Source: Scatosoma sp045652965
GTDB taxonomy: Bacteria; Bacillota; Clostridia; Christensenellales; Borkfalkiaceae
Reading direction: 5' to 3'
NCBI GenBank assembly: GCA_045652965.1
Contig: JAZOLI010000115.1
Coordinates: 1 to 6,676, forward strand
DNA: 6,676 nucleotides
Positions within the stretch are counted from its first letter, which is position 1. Each line of letters opens with the position of its first letter. The position numbers were made by a program, and so were the translations under genes. This document shows positions 4,996-6,676 of the stretch, one piece after another. The notes beneath the pieces were generated by a model. The model was given only the letters and a program-made list of their open reading frames with translations. It was not told the DNA's origin and searched no databases.

Positions 4996-5832
4996 TTATA
5001 AAATTTGATTGTCTATTAACACGTTGGTTAAAACGCCCAAGCGCTCAGGCGAAAGCGTTTCGCCACGCGCTTTTTCATCTACCCCCGCTTCCGCTAACAC
5101 TTTCTTTGCCTGCTCGCGGGAAATTTTAAAAAAGTTGACAAGGTTGTTTTCCAGCGTTTTTCTTCTGTTTAAAAAGGCGCATTTCACCGCTTGACGATAT
5201 GCCTTTTCGCTCTTGACCTGTATGCGCCCACGCTCGAAATCGATTTTGACCACCGCCGAATCTACGTTCGGGCGGGGATAGAACATGTTCCTTGACACCC
5301 TTTTTACAATTTTCGCGCTACCTTTAAGGGCTATCGCCGCCGTAATCGCGCCGTATTCGGGCGTGTTTTCTTTTGCGCAAAACCGCTCGGCAACTTCTTC
5401 TTGCACCATGATCGAAATCCCTTGCACCCTTTCGCTTTCTTCGAGCAATTTGGTGACAAGCGGGGTCGTGATATAATAGGGCAAGTTTGCCACCACCACA
5501 TAATCCCCGATCTCTTCTTCAAACGCCTTTAAATCAATTTTGTTAAAATCGCGGAAAATCACTTCCACGTTCTCCAAGCCTGCAAGCGTTTCCGCAAGCA
5601 CAGGTTGAAGCTTCACGTCGATATCGAACGCATACACTCTTTTCGCTTGCTTTGCAATCGCGCGTGTGAGCGTGCCTGCGCCGCAACCGATTTCCACCAC
5701 CGTGGTATCTTCCGTCACTCCGCTCGCCGTCACGATAGAATCGAGCAGATTTCCATCCGATAGGAAATTTTGCCCGAATTGTTTTTTCATTTGAAAACCG
5801 TGTTTTTGCAGTATTTCACGAAGTTCGCTCAT
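4996..5832 (-). CDS. rsmA: 16S rRNA (adenine-N6,N6)-dimethyltransferase RsmA (KsgA)
   Basis: The 278-residue SAM-dependent methyltransferase dimethylates the two adjacent adenosines of the helix 45 loop near the 3' end of 16S rRNA, a late step in 30S assembly whose loss gives kasugamycin resistance. Motifs: QFGQNFL (18-24), the family N-terminal signature; VEIGCGAGTLT (46-56), SAM motif I; FDID (69-72), ribose contact; NLPYY (116-120), catalytic motif IV; FYPRPNVDSAVV (184-195); and FLNRRKTL (220-227) entering the C-terminal helical domain. Length is standard. ATG at 5832 is chosen because it has AAAGGA (5845-5840) 7 nt upstream and begins just before the conserved region; a longer in-frame start at 5910 lies in the palindromic element. 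No convincing promoter was found between it and the upstream radical SAM gene (168 nt), so co-transcription is possible. In clostridia ksgA often lies near tatD, which agrees with the neighbour. Confidence 0.96.
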   Translation of the reverse strand: MSELREILQKHGFQMKKQFGQNFLSDGNLLDSIVTASGVTEDTTVVEIGCGAGTLTRAIAKQAKRVYAFDIDVKLQPVLAETLAGLENVEVIFRDFNKIDLKAFEEEIGDYVVVANLPYYITTPLVTKLLEESERVQGISIMVQEEVAERFCAKENTPEYGAITAAIALKGSAKIVKRVSRNMFYPRPNVDSAVVKIDFERGRIQVKSEKAYRQAVKCAFLNRRKTLENNLVNFFKISREQAKKVLAEAGVDEKARGETLSPERLGVLTNVLIDNQIL

Positions 5833-5871
5833 AAGATGTTCCTTTGAAAAAGTGAAGAAAAAATTTTTGCT

Positions 5872-6007
5872 CGAAATAAAACGAAGCAAGATACGAGCAA
5901 GACAAGGCAAACGTGGCTTTCCCGACGGGAGTTTACTTATTCGTAAACGAGCAAGGGAAAACGCAAGTTTAACGCTGTATTGCGACGCAGATTCTGTGTT
6001 TTATTCG
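5872..6007. repeat. Imperfect palindromic element (candidate MITE-like repeat or structured RNA)
   Basis: The ends are near-perfect inverted repeats: CGAAATAAAAC (5872-5882) against GTTTTATTCG (5998-6007), differing by one A. Inside are GCAAGACA/TGTATTGC (one mismatch), TTTCCC (5918-5923) with GGGAAA (5955-5960), and an apical 6-bp stem GTTTAC (5931-5936)/GTAAAC (5943-5948) with loop TTATTC. The perfect palindrome TCCCGACGGGA lies at 5920-5930, and ACGAGCAAG occurs twice (5893, 5947). The two halves align along nearly their whole length when one is reverse-complemented. The right end overlaps the last codons of the radical SAM gene. There is no coding potential of note. It could be a small non-autonomous inverted-repeat element, a structured 3'UTR between two co-transcribed genes, or a decayed terminator; copy number in the genome would decide. 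Confidence 0.5.
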
Positions 6008-6676
6008 CTATCGGTGATATAACTGCGGATATAAAGGGGCACTTTCACGCTCTCCGCCAAGCGTTTACACGCTTCAACTTCTTCTTCGCCAATACAATCC
6101 ACGATGGAAAAGCGGCAATTTACGCCGTTTTTACGGCAGGATTTCGCAAATTCCACAATCGCCGCAAACGCGCTTTCGCCAAACTGCGAACGGCAAATGG
6201 GTTGATATTTTTCTGCACACGAAGCGTTAAGGGAAACGTTGACAAGATCGATTTTATCCTTTAAATCGGGCGTGATGTCGCGCTTGTTGATTAAATTGCC
6301 CTGTCCATTCGTGTTCAAGCGCGTTTTCAAGCCACGTGCGTGGAAGAAATCGCAAAGCTGCAACATTTCCGACATTTTATACGTCGGCTCGCCAAACCCA
6401 CAAAACACCACTTCTTTATATTGCGCCAAGCTTCCAACCTGTCCGCTCGTCGCCACCGCCATCACTTTGTCCGCCGTCGGGTCGCCGTGTTGAAGCCATA
6501 AATAGTGCCCATAATAGCTATCTCTTTCGTTGCGTACGCAAAAATCGCAACCGTTCGAGCATTTGTTGGTAAGGTTTACGTATAAATTGCCGTCGAGTGC
6601 GTATAAATAGGTGTCCTTTCTCTTGCTCTTGTCGTTTTGCTTGTTGCCGTTGTTATTGTTGTTATTGTTATGATTG
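6001..6676 (-). CDS. TatD-associated-type radical SAM protein, 5' end beyond window
   Basis: The minus-strand frame is open from the right edge to TAA at 6003-6001, giving 224 visible residues. Numbering from the first visible codon (6675): an Asn-rich tract (1-14), a Lys/Arg-rich spacer (16-20), then LYVNLTNKCSNGCDFC with Cys39, Cys43 and Cys46 (CxxxCxxC) binding the [4Fe-4S] cluster that cleaves SAM; GFGEP (93-97), the SAM amino-group motif; RLNTNG (119-124); and NVSLNA in a later strand. The pattern 'LYVNLTN.C...C.FC', then 'NTNG.GNLIN.RDITP' and 'GEEE.EACKRLAE', agrees with the TatD-linked radical SAM family (TIGR04038 as remembered), whose substrate is unknown. No start codon is visible upstream of the motif, and the low-complexity N-terminal part looks like an interdomain linker. 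A fusion to an upstream domain such as TatD nuclease is therefore plausible but unproven. A GTG/ATG at 6465-6460 inside the frame would delete the cluster cysteines and is not the start. Confidence 0.88.
   Translation of the reverse strand, partial: NHNNNNNNNGNKQNDKSKRKDTYLYALDGNLYVNLTNKCSNGCDFCVRNERDSYYGHYLWLQHGDPTADKVMAVATSGQVGSLAQYKEVVFCGFGEPTYKMSEMLQLCDFFHARGLKTRLNTNGQGNLINKRDITPDLKDKIDLVNVSLNASCAEKYQPICRSQFGESAFAAIVEFAKSCRKNGVNCRFSIVDCIGEEEVEACKRLAESVKVPLYIRSYITDSE
6634..6675 (-). repeat. AAC/AAT codon repeat encoding an Asn-rich tract
   Basis: On the minus strand the first 14 visible codons of the radical SAM gene encode NHNNNNNNNGNKQN, ten of them AAC or AAT. Seven Asn codons occur in a row (6669-6649). 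This triplet repeat could change length by slippage without breaking the frame. It precedes a Lys/Arg-rich stretch and then the folded radical SAM domain. Confidence 0.8.

Noticed and set aside
4996..5910. RsmA with a longer N-terminus starting at 5910
   Set aside because: The extension falls in the palindromic element and lacks a ribosome binding site; the ATG at 5832 has AAAGGA at the correct distance and gives the usual RsmA length.

Overview
The window reads as chromosomal DNA of an anaerobic, moderately low-G+C Firmicute, most likely an uncultured gut-type member of the Clostridia. The reasons are a clostridial 2x[4Fe-4S] ferredoxin, a radical SAM protein of the TatD-associated type, an EF-G2-type translation factor, near-consensus sigma-A promoters (four of the six with spacers scored have exactly 17 bp), and short hairpin terminators closing most transcripts. 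This placement is inferred from gene content and not from a marker gene.

Layout from left to right. Positions 1-116 (minus) hold the first 38 codons of an XRE/Cro-type helix-turn-helix regulator that runs off the left edge. Beside it (123-195) is a compact control region: a perfect rightward promoter, a weaker leftward -10 placed so that the regulator mRNA would be leaderless, and three copies of a CAAG-N4-CTTG operator. The rightward promoter meets a terminator hairpin after about 85 nt (228-270), so its visible product is only a short RNA. This stretch is A+T-rich and uses codons unlike the rest of the window, so it may be the edge of an acquired element. A second strong promoter (317-344) drives an unrecognised 54-residue basic amphipathic protein (402-566). 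A bidirectional terminator (573-616) follows.

On the minus strand next come a ferredoxin (631-801) and a group I cysteine desulfurase (905-2044), in transcriptional order desulfurase then ferredoxin. This makes a small Fe-S supply and electron transfer pair. Divergent from the desulfurase is an EF-G2-like translational GTPase (2263-4317), then a PAP2-family membrane phosphatase (4427-4942) with its own promoter. A shared hairpin (4965-4991) separates it from the convergent rsmA/ksgA gene (4996-5832, minus), the 16S rRNA dimethyladenosine transferase. Upstream of rsmA is a 136-bp imperfect palindrome (5872-6007). It overlaps the last codons of a TatD-associated-type radical SAM gene that continues past the right edge; the visible N-terminal part of that gene begins with an asparagine-rich tract that looks like an interdomain linker.

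The genes are mostly housekeeping (Fe-S assembly, ribosome maturation, translation, lipid phosphate turnover). The observations most worth a second look are the lambda-like operator trio with its tiny transcript, three promoters whose -10 box sits 6-9 bp before the start codon, the orphan 54-residue protein, the palindromic element between rsmA and the radical SAM gene, and the poly-Asn linker suggesting a fusion protein. No tRNA, rRNA, CRISPR array, insertion sequence or origin was seen.
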